The notes beneath the pieces are model-generated. The model was not told the origin of the DNA, did no database searches, and saw only the letters and a list, made by a program, of their open reading frames with translations. From NCBI RefSeq assembly GCF_020905375.1, contig NZ_JAJJBU010000013.1, positions 120,623 to 184,622 of the forward strand: DNA of 64,000 nucleotides, in the 5' to 3' direction. The position numbers and the translations under genes are program-made. The DNA comes from Arthrobacter cryoconiti (GTDB taxonomy: Bacteria; Actinomycetota; Actinomycetes; Actinomycetales; Micrococcaceae). Positions 51,696-61,072 of this stretch are shown piece by piece (position 1 is the stretch's first letter; each line of letters starts with the position of its first letter).

Positions 51696-53438
51696 ATGAC
51701 ACAGACAGCTTTGCCCGGACCCACACCGCCCGGACCCACCCCCGCCCGGCCCGTTCGCGCCCGTCCGGCGACCAAGCCGCATGGACAGTGGGCGGTGGAT
51801 GGGAAGGAGCCGCTAAACCCCGTTGAGGTGTTCAAAGCGGAGGACGACGGGCTGAGCGTGCGCCACCGCATTGAAACCATCTACTCCAAGCAGGGCTTTG
51901 ACTCGATCAGTGATGATGACTTGCACGGCCGTTTCCGCTGGTGGGGGCTGTATACCCAACGCAAGCAGGGGATCGACGGCGGTAAGACGGCATCCCTGGA
52001 GCCGCATGAACTCGAGGACAGTTACTTCATGATGCGAGTGCGGACCGACGGCGGAAAGCTCAGCACCGAGCAGCTGCGCGTCATTGGCCAAATTTCCATT
52101 GACTTTGCCCGCAACACGGCGGATTTGACCAACCGCCAGAACATCCAGTTCCACTGGATCGAGGTTGAGAACGTCCCGGAGATCTGGCGACGCCTCGAAG
52201 CGGCCGGCCTGCAAACCACCGAGGCCTGCGGCGATGTGCCCCGCGGCATGCTTGGTTCCCCGGTGGCAGGAATTGCCAAAGCGGAGATCATTGACCCCAC
52301 CGGTTTCTTGGCGGAACTGCGTGAGCGGTTCATTGGCAACCCCCAGTTTTCCAACCTGCCGCGCAAGTACAAGACTTCTATCACCGGCTACCCGGACCAC
52401 GACACCATCCACGAGATCAACGATATTTCATTCGTTGGCGTGCGCCACCCGGAACTGGGTCCCGGTTACGACTTGTGGGTGGGTGGCGGGCTCTCCACCG
52501 CACCCCGGCTGGCCCAACGCGTTGGCGTGTTTGTGCCGCCGGAGGAAGGCCCCGCCGTGTGGGAGGGCGTCACCAGCATCTTCCGCGACTATGGTTACCG
52601 GCGCATGCGCAACAAGGCGCGGCTGAAGTTCCTGATGGAGGATTGGGGTGCGGAGAAGTTCCGCCAGATTCTCGAAGATGAATACCTGGGCCACAAGCTG
52701 CCCTACGGCGTGGTCCCGCCCAAAGCGAAAGTCAACGGTGACCATGTTGGGGTCCACGAGCAAAAGGACGGCAACTTCTTTATCGGCGCAGCCCCGTGCG
52801 TGGGTCGCTTCTCCGGCACCGGAATGCTCGCGCTGGCGGACCTCCTGGAAGCCCATGGCTCGCACCGTGTGCGCACCACCCCGCTGCAGAAGATCATCGC
52901 CTTGGACATTCCCAAGGACCACGTGGAGGCAGTGATTACCGGGCTGGATGAGCTTGGCTTGTCCGCCCGGCCGTCCGTCTTCCGCCGCAACACCATGGCC
53001 TGCACCGGGGTCGAGTTTTGCAAGTTGGCCATTGTGAACACGAAAGACACGGCCATCAATATCATTGGCGAGCTCGATGAGCGCCTGGCTGACCTCGTAG
53101 ACGCCGGGGAACTCGATGAGCCGCTCACGCTCTACCTCAACGGCTGCCCCAACTCCTGCGCGCGCATCCAAACGGCTGACATTGGCCTGAAGGGCATCAT
53201 TGTCCCCACGGACGACGGCGGCACAACAGGAGGTTTTCAGGTCCACCTAGGCGGGGGCTTGTCCTCGCACAACCGTGAGGAGGCCGGCTTGGGCCGCACC
53301 GTTCGCGGTCTGAAGGTGGCCATCCCGGACCTGCCCGACTACGTGGAGCGCGTCATTCGCAGCTACGTGGCCAACAAGCTGGCGGATGAGACCTTCGCCG
53401 AGTTCGCCCACCGGGTTGATGAGGAGTTGCTGAAATGA
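51696..53438 (+). CDS. Ferredoxin-dependent sulfite reductase (nitrite/sulfite reductase)
   Basis: Siroheme and [4Fe-4S] reductase of 580 residues that reduces sulfite to sulfide. Two ferrodoxin-like halves and two siroheme domains are visible: NRQNIQFHWIEVENV, then MACTGVEFCKLAI and NGCPNSCARIQTADIGLKG supply the four cysteines (C-x5-C and C-x3-C) that bind the cluster and siroheme. No flavin domain, so electrons must come from ferredoxin; an FprA-type reductase gene lies at the right edge. The start follows TACGCT. It overlaps cysH by ATGA. Confidence 0.94.
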   Translation: MTQTALPGPTPPGPTPARPVRARPATKPHGQWAVDGKEPLNPVEVFKAEDDGLSVRHRIETIYSKQGFDSISDDDLHGRFRWWGLYTQRKQGIDGGKTASLEPHELEDSYFMMRVRTDGGKLSTEQLRVIGQISIDFARNTADLTNRQNIQFHWIEVENVPEIWRRLEAAGLQTTEACGDVPRGMLGSPVAGIAKAEIIDPTGFLAELRERFIGNPQFSNLPRKYKTSITGYPDHDTIHEINDISFVGVRHPELGPGYDLWVGGGLSTAPRLAQRVGVFVPPEEGPAVWEGVTSIFRDYGYRRMRNKARLKFLMEDWGAEKFRQILEDEYLGHKLPYGVVPPKAKVNGDHVGVHEQKDGNFFIGAAPCVGRFSGTGMLALADLLEAHGSHRVRTTPLQKIIALDIPKDHVEAVITGLDELGLSARPSVFRRNTMACTGVEFCKLAIVNTKDTAINIIGELDERLADLVDAGELDEPLTLYLNGCPNSCARIQTADIGLKGIIVPTDDGGTTGGFQVHLGGGLSSHNREEAGLGRTVRGLKVAIPDLPDYVERVIRSYVANKLADETFAEFAHRVDEELLK

Positions 53439-54148
53439 CTGTGACGACGCTCCGCTCTCATACCGAACTGCAGGCAATCGCCGAGTCCGGGGCAGCGGAA
53501 TTGGCCTGGGATGCATCCGCGCAGGAGATCATCGCCTGGGTGGCGCGGAACTTCGCAACGCAGGCATCCGCCGTCGCCTGTTCCATGGCCGACGCCGTCC
53601 TGCCAGCCTTGGTTGCCGAGGCGCTGCCCGGGGTAGACGTGCTGTTCCTGGACACGGGATACCACTTCCAGGAAACGTACGCCACGCGCAATGAGGTAGC
53701 CGCGAACCTGCGCGTGAACGTGGTGGACGTGCTACCTGAACGAACCGTGAGCGAGCAGGATTCGCTCGTGGGCAAGGACCTTTTTGCCCGCGATCCCGCG
53801 CTTTGCTGTGCGCTGCGCAAGGTGGAGCCGCTGCACAAGGTGCTGGCTGGCTATGAACTGTGGTTTACCGGCGTCCGTCGCGACGAAGCTCCCACCCGTA
53901 CCAAAACGCCGCACATTAGCTGGGATGAGAAGAATGGCCTGGTCAAGGTCAACCCGTTAGTGACCTGGAGCTATGAGGAACTTGCGGAGTATTCAGCGGA
54001 GAACCTCTTACCCATCAACCCCTTGCTGAGCGAAGGCTATCCGTCCATCGGCTGCGCACCCTGCACCCAAAAAGTGGCGCTTGGCGATGATCCGCGAAGC
54101 GGACGCTGGGCTGGCACGTCTAAAACAGAATGCGGGTTACACCTATGA
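53435..54148 (+). CDS. cysH: Adenylylsulfate (APS) reductase
   Basis: CysH-family reductase of 237 residues. PALCCALRKVEPL supplies a CC pair and GCAPCTQKV the CxxC of the [4Fe-4S] cluster found in APS reductases, so APS rather than PAPS is the probable substrate. The C-terminal ECGLH contains the catalytic cysteine. This agrees with the lack of an APS kinase domain in CysN. It overlaps the upstream sulfite reductase and the downstream cysD by ATGA. Confidence 0.94.
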   Translation: MTVTTLRSHTELQAIAESGAAELAWDASAQEIIAWVARNFATQASAVACSMADAVLPALVAEALPGVDVLFLDTGYHFQETYATRNEVAANLRVNVVDVLPERTVSEQDSLVGKDLFARDPALCCALRKVEPLHKVLAGYELWFTGVRRDEAPTRTKTPHISWDEKNGLVKVNPLVTWSYEELAEYSAENLLPINPLLSEGYPSIGCAPCTQKVALGDDPRSGRWAGTSKTECGLHL

Positions 54149-55053
54149 GCACTCAGACCATGGAACTGACATCTTTGGATCTGCTTGAGTCCGAAGCCAT
54201 TCACATTATTCGTGAAGTGGTTGCCGAATTTGAACGCCCCGCGCTGCTATTCTCCGGCGGCAAGGATTCAGTCTTAATGTTGCACCTGGCCACGAAAGCG
54301 TTCTGGCCAGGACGGGTGCCATTCCCGGTGCTACACGTTGATACCGGCCATAATTTTCCCGAAGTCATCGAGTTTCGCGACCGCACGGTGGAACGCTTGG
54401 GCCTGCATCTGGAAGTTGGTTCCGTACAGGAGTTCATAGACCGCGGCGAACTCGCCGAAAGGGCGGACGGCACCCGCAACCCGTTGCAGACTGTGCCGCT
54501 GCTGGATGCCATTGCAAGGAACAAGTTCGACGCCGTTTTTGGTGGGGGACGCCGCGACGAAGATAAAGCTCGCGCAAAGGAGCGAATTCTGTCCCTTCGC
54601 GATGAATTTGGACAGTGGGATCCGCGCAATCAGCGCCCGGAGCTGTGGAATCTGTACAACGGCCGCCACACAGTGGGTCAGCATGTGCGGGCCTTTCCGA
54701 TTAGCAATTGGACTGAACTGGACGTGTGGCGCTATATCGGCCGTGAGGGGATTGAATTACCATCGCTGTACTTCGCCCATGAACGCGAAGTATTTTCCCG
54801 GGATGGGATGTGGCGTGCTGTGGGAGAAGTTAGCGCACCACGCCCCGGCGAAGAGGTGATGCTCAAAAAGGTTCGCTACCGCACAGTAGGTGATATGTCC
54901 TGCACCGGTGCTGTGGCATCCGAGGCTGTCACCGTCCATGATGTGGTGCGCGAAGTCGCTGCCTCCACCCTCACCGAACGTGGTGCTACCCGGGCGGATG
55001 ACCGCATTTCCGAGGCCGCCATGGAAGACCGCAAGAAGGACGGCTATTTCTAA
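54145..55053 (+). CDS. cysD: Sulfate adenylyltransferase subunit 2
   Basis: PP-loop ATP sulfurylase subunit of 302 residues that makes APS from sulfate and ATP. Motif LFSGGKDSVLMLHLA is the PP-loop, then VLHVDTGHNFPEVIEFRD and FGGGRRDEDKARAKERI. ATG 54145 overlaps the cysH stop as ATGA; the frame is open five codons further up. It overlaps cysN by TAATG. It works as a heterodimer with CysN. Confidence 0.96.
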   Translation: MSTQTMELTSLDLLESEAIHIIREVVAEFERPALLFSGGKDSVLMLHLATKAFWPGRVPFPVLHVDTGHNFPEVIEFRDRTVERLGLHLEVGSVQEFIDRGELAERADGTRNPLQTVPLLDAIARNKFDAVFGGGRRDEDKARAKERILSLRDEFGQWDPRNQRPELWNLYNGRHTVGQHVRAFPISNWTELDVWRYIGREGIELPSLYFAHEREVFSRDGMWRAVGEVSAPRPGEEVMLKKVRYRTVGDMSCTGAVASEAVTVHDVVREVAASTLTERGATRADDRISEAAMEDRKKDGYF

Positions 55054-56423
55054 TGAGTACAGTCACCGAAACACCCCTTGCCCATGCAACTCTTTTCCGT
55101 TTCGCTACGGCGGGCTCCGTGGATGATGGGAAATCCACCCTGGTGGGCCGTTTGCTCCACGATTCCAAGGCCATTTTGGCGGACACACTGGATGCTGTCA
55201 CGCGCACGTCGGCGACGCGCGGCTTCGGGGGCGAGAACGGTAGCACTCAAAGGATCGATCTGGCGTTGTTGACTGACGGCTTGCGCGCCGAGCGGGAGCA
55301 AGGCATCACCATAGACGTAGCCTACCGCTATTTCACGACGAACCGGCGCAGTTTTATCCTTGCGGATTGCCCCGGACACATCCAATACACGAAGAACACC
55401 GTAACGGGGGCCTCGACCGCTGATGCCGTCGTCGTACTGATAGATGCCCGCAAGGGCGTGTTGGAGCAGACCCGTCGGCATCTTTCGGTGCTGCGACTGC
55501 TGCGCGTGCCCAACGTGTTGGTGGCAGTCAACAAGATCGATTTGGTCGGCTTCCGTGAGGACATTTTCCGCGCCATCGAGGCTGACCTGCAGTCTGTGGC
55601 GGCTGAGATTGGTCTGCCCCAACTGGTGGTGGTGCCCGTTTCAGCGCTGGAGGGAGACAACGTGGTGGATCGCTCCTCGCATACGCCCTGGTACACGGGA
55701 CCCAGCCTGCTGGACGTACTGGAAACCCTGCCTACTACCGATGAGGTGGAACGCGGACTGGAGCCGTTGCGCTTCCCCGTCCAGTTGGTGATACGCCCCC
55801 AGGGTGCGTTGGCGCCGGAGCTTGTTGTAGCGGACGACGCCGGTGCCCCCCTCCGCGATCGCCGCGACTTCCGCGACTATCGCGCCTATGCCGGGCAGTT
55901 GGCGTCGGGATCCGTGTCTGTTGGTGAACAGATCACCGTCCTACCGTCGGGAAGGAGCGCTACCGTCATTGGGATCGATTTTGCCGGCCAGTCGTTGCAG
56001 CGGGCGGTGGCACCACAATCTGTGTCCTTGCGCCTGAGTGAGGAGATTGATATTGCTCGCGGAGATGTCATAGCTGCCACGGGTACCTTTGGCGAGGTCA
56101 GTCAGGATCTCTATGCTGAGCTGTGCTGGCTCTCGAGCAAACCTCTGCGTGAAGGATCCAAGGTGTTGATCAAACATGGCAGCAAAACGGTGCAGGCTTT
56201 GATCAGAGCGGTGATCGGGAAACTTGATTTAGATACCTTTGGCTATGAGGCCGCCTCGGTACTGGAACTCAATGACATTGGCACAGCTCAAATCCGCTTA
56301 TCTTCGGCGCTGCCGATCGAGACGTATGCACTTCATCGACGTACCGGTGCATTCTTGGTGATAGATCCGCAGGACGGCAACACTCTAGCTGCGGGTCTCG
56401 TAAAGGAGAATCTGCGCGACTAG
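55053..56423 (+). CDS. cysN: Sulfate adenylyltransferase subunit 1, GTPase
   Basis: GTPase subunit of ATP sulfurylase, 456 residues, an EF-Tu relative. G1 ATAGSVDDGKSTLVGRLLHDS, G3 ADCPGHIQY and G4 VNKIDLV are intact; two beta-barrel domains fill the C-terminal half. There is no fused APS kinase (CysC) domain, consistent with the APS-type reductase above. Last gene of cysI-cysH-cysD-cysN; it converges with the HNH gene. Confidence 0.95.
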   Translation: MSTVTETPLAHATLFRFATAGSVDDGKSTLVGRLLHDSKAILADTLDAVTRTSATRGFGGENGSTQRIDLALLTDGLRAEREQGITIDVAYRYFTTNRRSFILADCPGHIQYTKNTVTGASTADAVVVLIDARKGVLEQTRRHLSVLRLLRVPNVLVAVNKIDLVGFREDIFRAIEADLQSVAAEIGLPQLVVVPVSALEGDNVVDRSSHTPWYTGPSLLDVLETLPTTDEVERGLEPLRFPVQLVIRPQGALAPELVVADDAGAPLRDRRDFRDYRAYAGQLASGSVSVGEQITVLPSGRSATVIGIDFAGQSLQRAVAPQSVSLRLSEEIDIARGDVIAATGTFGEVSQDLYAELCWLSSKPLREGSKVLIKHGSKTVQALIRAVIGKLDLDTFGYEAASVLELNDIGTAQIRLSSALPIETYALHRRTGAFLVIDPQDGNTLAAGLVKENLRD

Positions 56424-56467
56424 GGGTGAGAGTTGGGCCAGATGGAAGTGGCTACTTCGAAAGGCGT

Positions 56468-58573
56468 TCAGCCGGCAGAGTAGGCAGAGAATAGGGCTTC
56501 GGCCAAGCTGAGGTCGATCGGACCGCTCAAGTTCGCCGTGCAGTGGGATTCCTGAGGAAGGTTTTGGAAGGTTTGAGTTATCCGCGTCTTTAGCCACCTG
56601 GGGTATTGCGGTGCTTGGACTTCGCGAGGTTCGGGCGGGAAATAGCGTCCACTCGGCGAGATCCATCCGGGGCGGCCGGCGTCCGTCCCGACGGGGGTCC
56701 AGCCGCGAAGCTTTATGGACGCCCGTTGCGGTGATTGATCATGACGGACAGCTCCACTTCGGGTCCTGTCGTCTTTGAAATGTTTGATCTTATGATGCTT
56801 AGGACAGAGCGGCTCTACGTTTTCCCAGATAGTCCGCCCGCCCTGAGCCCATGCGGTGATGTGGTCGTAGTCGGCTTGGGAAGCTTTACTAGTGCAGCCG
56901 GGAAACGCGCAGAGTTCATCCTCAGAGCGCAGGAAGATTCGCATCTTCTTACTGACCCTCCGGGAATCAGGGTTCAGCGCTAGTGCCTCACCGGTGATGG
57001 GATCGGTAAACACTCGGTAAAACGAGGGGGCCTTGGCCATCAACCGTTTCGCGACATCCATGCCGAGAGGACCGTAACCCTCCAACTGGGCCGGGGCATT
57101 ACTTAGCCCCAGAAGGGAAAGCATGGGAATGGTGAGAACGGGCCGAACATCAGGCATGGGCGGCAGTACCCGTGCCGACGGCTTAGGTCTATTTACACGG
57201 TTTTGTACTTCGTCCTGTTTATTGCCTTGGACCGAAGATGACGTTTCCTGGTTGGTCATTCCGGGGAGGGTCGATCCGCAGAGAATCTCGTTTTCCCAGG
57301 GGTCACTGGCACTGAAATAACTGCCGTCAAAGTACCCGGCCGCTAATCCGCACTCCGGTTCGGTTGCGGTGGGGATCTCGTTATTCCGCTGGCTGGAGTA
57401 CTCGCCGCCAGCGTTGGAGGCGGGGTTGTGTCCTGTGTCGCCGCCAGCGTTGGAGGCGGCGTCGCGCCTAGCGTAGTCGGTGCCGTCGCCGGCGTCGCGG
57501 GCGTCGTCACATTCAGCATCCCGACCGTCGCCTCCGTGGTAGACACCGTCGGCGGGACCGGGCGTGTGTGCAGGCGGGCCGGGGTGTAGGTGGTTCTTGA
57601 CTAGCGACTGACTCAGCAGCAGCGTCGCGGCAACGTCTGCGCGCAGTTGCGTCAGTGTTCGTTGTTCAGTGGTTCCCTGTGACGCACGGGCTAGTGCGGT
57701 TGTTTGTTCCCAAATGCCTTCCACAGTGGGTGCCGGCAGATACAGACTCAACCATGACATTCCGTCCCTGCCACGCTGAGTTTCCATCTTCCTGCAGGCG
57801 TATGCGTTCCGGGTGCGCACGTCGATGGACTCTGGATGGGATTTCTCTCGAAGACGGCGCGCTCTGTCTCGGAATTGAGGGGGAGTTGACCCGGCGCAAC
57901 GCTCCAGCAGTGATTGCTCGTAGGCGGTAATGGCGGCGGCTTCAACTCCTGCCGAGCGCAGCGTACTGGCTTCTTGGGCTACTACTATGGCATGACTCCA
58001 GGACAGTTTCCCTGACGCCAGGCTGGCCCATGTGGCCGGCCGATCCCGGACCAAGATGGTGGCATAGTCGATCAAGCTACCGGCGGCGCTTTCACTGATT
58101 ACCAGCGTGGTCGCAACCTCGGCTCGTATTACCAGACTGGAGCCGTCCCTTTGCCAAGAATCAAAATTCAGTGCACGGGCTTCCAATTCCGCCGCTGAGC
58201 TCATCCGTTCGATCACGGCGGCCTTGCATGCCGCTGTCGTGTCTTCGAGTTTTTTGAGGGCGGCCAAAACATCCGTGCAGTCATCGATGACTGCACGTGC
58301 CAGATCAACCTTGTTGAGTACGGGCCGGGCCTGACCCCGGGCCGGGGTGTTGCCAGATGGTGGCGCTTGAGTCTGGGCCTGGACCGGTTCGGGTGCAATG
58401 ACCGCCACAGACTTCATCGGGAAAAGTGCGAAATCAGGTAATTTTGCCAGCATCCGAGGGTCTGGAGAGAAAGGTTCAATGAAGGGAAGCGTCATGGCGG
58501 AGATGATGGCCGCCGCACTGGGTGAGGTGGCAGGGATACCCGAAATTCCGGGGAACCGCTCCGGACTACTCAT
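56468..58573 (-). CDS. DUF222 / HNH endonuclease protein
   Basis: Protein of 701 residues. A DUF222 region (about 90-320) is followed by a low-complexity acidic linker (about 335-430, rich in D, G, A and N) and a C-terminal HNH nuclease motif: LCAFPGCTSKASQADYDHI, then ENVEPLCPKHHKIKH, with both zinc-binding cysteine pairs and HxxxH-type residues. DUF222/HNH genes are multicopy in many actinobacteria (13E12-like repeats of mycobacteria) and may be mobile or defensive; function is unproven. ATG 58573 follows a perfect TATAAT by 6 bases. The gene lies between cysN and the Rel gene, inside the sulfur region. Confidence 0.87.
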   Translation of the reverse strand: MSSPERFPGISGIPATSPSAAAIISAMTLPFIEPFSPDPRMLAKLPDFALFPMKSVAVIAPEPVQAQTQAPPSGNTPARGQARPVLNKVDLARAVIDDCTDVLAALKKLEDTTAACKAAVIERMSSAAELEARALNFDSWQRDGSSLVIRAEVATTLVISESAAGSLIDYATILVRDRPATWASLASGKLSWSHAIVVAQEASTLRSAGVEAAAITAYEQSLLERCAGSTPPQFRDRARRLREKSHPESIDVRTRNAYACRKMETQRGRDGMSWLSLYLPAPTVEGIWEQTTALARASQGTTEQRTLTQLRADVAATLLLSQSLVKNHLHPGPPAHTPGPADGVYHGGDGRDAECDDARDAGDGTDYARRDAASNAGGDTGHNPASNAGGEYSSQRNNEIPTATEPECGLAAGYFDGSYFSASDPWENEILCGSTLPGMTNQETSSSVQGNKQDEVQNRVNRPKPSARVLPPMPDVRPVLTIPMLSLLGLSNAPAQLEGYGPLGMDVAKRLMAKAPSFYRVFTDPITGEALALNPDSRRVSKKMRIFLRSEDELCAFPGCTSKASQADYDHITAWAQGGRTIWENVEPLCPKHHKIKHFKDDRTRSGAVRHDQSPQRASIKLRGWTPVGTDAGRPGWISPSGRYFPPEPREVQAPQYPRWLKTRITQTFQNLPQESHCTANLSGPIDLSLAEALFSAYSAG
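57402..57459 (-). repeat. Two 22-bp direct repeats in the HNH gene linker
   Basis: Identical 22-base copies at 57402-57423 and 57438-57459 with a 36-base period encode the repeated peptide ASNAGG twice in the acidic linker. The period is a multiple of three, so copy-number change would keep the frame. Confidence 0.75.
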
Positions 58574-58579
58574 ATGACA

Positions 58580-58637
58580 ATTATAGTCCTTTTGTACTAG
58601 AAATAATATAGTTATGTGTACTTATATTCTATTTCTA
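58580..58637 (-). promoter_or_regulatory. AT-rich promoter region of the HNH gene
   Basis: TATAAT (58580-58585, minus strand) stands 6 bases before ATG 58573. The 80 bases upstream are strikingly AT-rich compared with the rest of the window. TAGAAATA (58598-58605) and TATTTCTA (58630-58637) form an 8-bp inverted repeat with a 24-base spacer. Confidence 0.6.
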
Positions 58638-58733
58638 TGCGGGTCACTTATGACGCAATTTCATCGAGGGATGGACCGCGCCTAGGTAGGTAGAGTTGTA
58701 GCCAAATCCGGCGATGACGTGAAGGATGTGACC

Positions 58734-59738
58734 ATGGCCGAGCCAATTGGTGAAATCAGCCCCGATATAGCGGCCTTTGCTAACCGGCGTCCGGAATATG
58801 AGGCCGCTGCTGAGGCCATTAGGCAGTGCATTGTTGCGAGACTCAGAGACGACGGCTTGAACCATCATGATGTTCGCGCCCGGGTTAAGACGCCGCAGTC
58901 AGCGCAAGAAAAGCTGAGTCGACGGGACAAAGCGGGGCAACTGCGCTATCCCGGTGGACCAAGCCGACTCGATGACTTAATTGGTGTTCGGGTCATCCTT
59001 TTCGTGGAGACGGATATTAACGCTGTTGCTATTGCTCTGACTAGCCAGTTCATCTGCCTCGATGACGAGGACAAAACCGCCGTTAATCGTAAAAGTGGCG
59101 GGATTGGCTACGCGGGCCGTCATCTGACCTTGGAAGTACCCGCGGAAAATCCTCCCGTCGGGTGCGAAAGCTACAGGGGTCAACGCTTTGAAGTGCAATT
59201 ACGCACAGTGCTCCAGCATGCCTGGGCGGAATTTGAACATGACATTCGCTTTAAGGGCACTCATGTGGACAACGCCGAGATAAGCCGTGCGTTCACCATG
59301 GCTTCCACGCTGATCGAGCTTGCAGATCAGCAGTTTGTGAACATCTCCGACATCCTTAAGCGGATACAGTCCCAAAGTGCCGCCGGTGACTCGGCGCTCA
59401 TAGAGGCAGACTCGCTTCAACTGTTGCTGGACAGGGTATTTCCGGCCTATCCACACAGCAAAGCCGGCCAGTACCACTGGCTGGTCAAGGTGCTGGCCGT
59501 CAATGGGTTTGCCAGCGTGGCGTCTCTTGAAACTTGGCTCGTGGATATTGACGCTCGCACAGTGGCGCAGGCCATGGGGTATCGGTTCATGCCGGGCCAG
59601 GTCCGGGTGGTCGATGACCTCCTGCTCAAAACTTTGGGCGAGGACTATATTGACTCGAGCAAAAACATTGGTAGCGACTTTAACCGAGAAGCGAAGTTGC
59701 GGTTTCGATTGCGCCGACTTCGTTCCGGAAGCTCATAG
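58734..59738 (+). CDS. RelA/SpoT-domain (p)ppGpp synthetase-like protein
   Basis: Protein of 334 residues with an N-terminal RelA/SpoT nucleotidyltransferase domain (about 15-215). VRARVKTPQSAQEKL, SRLDDLIGVRVILFV, GGIGYAGRHL and FEVQLRTVLQHAWAEFEHD match the conserved blocks of small alarmone synthetases. No HD hydrolase, TGS or ACT domain. The C-terminal ~115 residues, ending with LRRLRSGSS, are a separate unrecognised module. ATG 58734 is chosen for GAAGGA at 8 bases; GTG 58719 lies before that site. Probably makes pppGpp-type alarmone; regulation unknown. Confidence 0.83.
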   Translation: MAEPIGEISPDIAAFANRRPEYEAAAEAIRQCIVARLRDDGLNHHDVRARVKTPQSAQEKLSRRDKAGQLRYPGGPSRLDDLIGVRVILFVETDINAVAIALTSQFICLDDEDKTAVNRKSGGIGYAGRHLTLEVPAENPPVGCESYRGQRFEVQLRTVLQHAWAEFEHDIRFKGTHVDNAEISRAFTMASTLIELADQQFVNISDILKRIQSQSAAGDSALIEADSLQLLLDRVFPAYPHSKAGQYHWLVKVLAVNGFASVASLETWLVDIDARTVAQAMGYRFMPGQVRVVDDLLLKTLGEDYIDSSKNIGSDFNREAKLRFRLRRLRSGSS

Positions 59739-59778
59739 CGCGTGAGCCTTTTCCTGGGCTCCGATAAGACGTGCCGTG

Positions 59779-59817
59779 TGTGACGCCCGGTGAAGCTGCA
59801 TGACCCCGGGTGTCACA
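59779..59817 (+). terminator. 12-bp stem-loop after the Rel-domain gene
   Basis: Arms 59779-59790 and 59806-59817 pair over 12 bp (TGTGAC-G-CCCGG with CCGGG-T-GTCACA, one G-U pair) around a 15-base loop. It could end the Rel gene transcript or be an operator before the transporter operon; no U-tract follows. Confidence 0.45.
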
Positions 59818-59911
59818 AGCGTTGAAGAGCCTTCATACATTTCTCTAGCGTTGACCTTGACTACTTTGGCAAAGCCGCCAGCACCGTCGCCAAACGCCAA
59901 GGACATGGACG

Positions 59912-61072
59912 ATGACAAAAACGCCTGAACGACCACCACAGGTCAAAACCAAACGGATCGTTGCTGGTGAGAAGCCGACGCACACGACTCGTCTCGTGGA
60001 GATCATCGCCGTCCTCGCACTGGTGGCCTTGATAGGAACGGGTGCTGCTGTCGCTTCCGTCACCGCCAGCGGCAGCTTGGGACCGGACGACGGCGCCCCG
60101 GTGGAGCCCAGCGCTGCCGGAACCCTGAGGTTGGGCTACTTCGCCAACGTCACCCACGCACCAGCGATCGTCGGTTTGCAAAAAGGTATCTTCGCCGCGG
60201 ACCTGGGTACTACCAAAATCGCGACCCAGGTGTTCAACGCTGGCCCGGCGGCAGTTGAGGCACTCAATGCGGGTGCCATTGATGCCGCCTATCTTGGTCC
60301 AAACCCTGCGACTAATTCTTATGTCCAAAGCCACGGCAGTTCCCTGCGCGTCATTGCCGGGGTTACCAGCGGTGGCGCCCAATTGGTGGTGCGGGCGTCC
60401 ATCACCTCCGCGGATCAGCTTAAAGGGAAAGTTCTAGCCACTCCTGCGCTGGGCGGCACCCAGGATGTAGCCCTGCGCTCCTGGCTGAAGGAACACGGGC
60501 TCGCCACCTCGCCGGACGGGAGTGGGGACGTTCGCATTAATCCCACGGACAATGCATCGACCCTCAAGCTCTTTACGGACGGTAAGCTCGACGGCGCATG
60601 GTTGCCTGAGCCGTGGGCCTCACGTTTGGTGTTGGAGGCTGGGGCGAAGGTACTGGTCAATGAGGCCGAACTATGGGATAACGGTCAATTTAGTACAACT
60701 GTACTAGTTGTCAATAAGTCCTTCTTAGCTGCCCATCCGCAGACGGTGGACGCGTTACTGAAGGCTCATGTGGAGTCCATTCAATGGCTGGAAAAAAACC
60801 ACAAGGACGCAGCCTCCGTGATCAACGCGGGGATAAGCGATGTGGCTGGGAAACCACTTAGTCAAAAGGTGATCGAGAGATCGCTAGATCAGCTGCATTT
60901 TTCTGCGGATCCACTCGCGGAGACGTTCCCCAAACTCTTGGAGCACAGTGTGGATGTCAAGGTCAGCAAACCGGCGGACATTGCAGGCATTTTCGAGCTG
61001 CGCCCGCTTAACCGGGTGCTGCTTGCCGCTGGGCAAATACCTGTCAGCGCAGCCGGATTGGGGACAGAGTGA
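59912..61072 (+). CDS. Sulfonate/taurine-type ABC transporter substrate-binding protein
   Basis: SsuA/TauA/NrtA-type binding protein of 386 residues. A membrane helix at about residues 28-50 (LVEIIAVLALVALIGTGAAV) acts as signal or anchor; I see no lipobox cysteine. The mature domain has LRLGYFANVTHAPAIVGLQKG, FNAGPAAVEALNAGAIDAAYLGPNPA and LDGAWLPEPWAS. AAGGA precedes the ATG. Sulfonate is inferred from the surrounding sulfur genes; nitrate or pyrimidine precursors bind related proteins. Confidence 0.85.
   Translation: MTKTPERPPQVKTKRIVAGEKPTHTTRLVEIIAVLALVALIGTGAAVASVTASGSLGPDDGAPVEPSAAGTLRLGYFANVTHAPAIVGLQKGIFAADLGTTKIATQVFNAGPAAVEALNAGAIDAAYLGPNPATNSYVQSHGSSLRVIAGVTSGGAQLVVRASITSADQLKGKVLATPALGGTQDVALRSWLKEHGLATSPDGSGDVRINPTDNASTLKLFTDGKLDGAWLPEPWASRLVLEAGAKVLVNEAELWDNGQFSTTVLVVNKSFLAAHPQTVDALLKAHVESIQWLEKNHKDAASVINAGISDVAGKPLSQKVIERSLDQLHFSADPLAETFPKLLEHSVDVKVSKPADIAGIFELRPLNRVLLAAGQIPVSAAGLGTE

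Noticed and set aside
56468..58573. Group I intron or homing endonuclease
   Set aside because: The HNH domain is fused to DUF222, the usual free-standing actinobacterial family; no intron-like flanks are seen.
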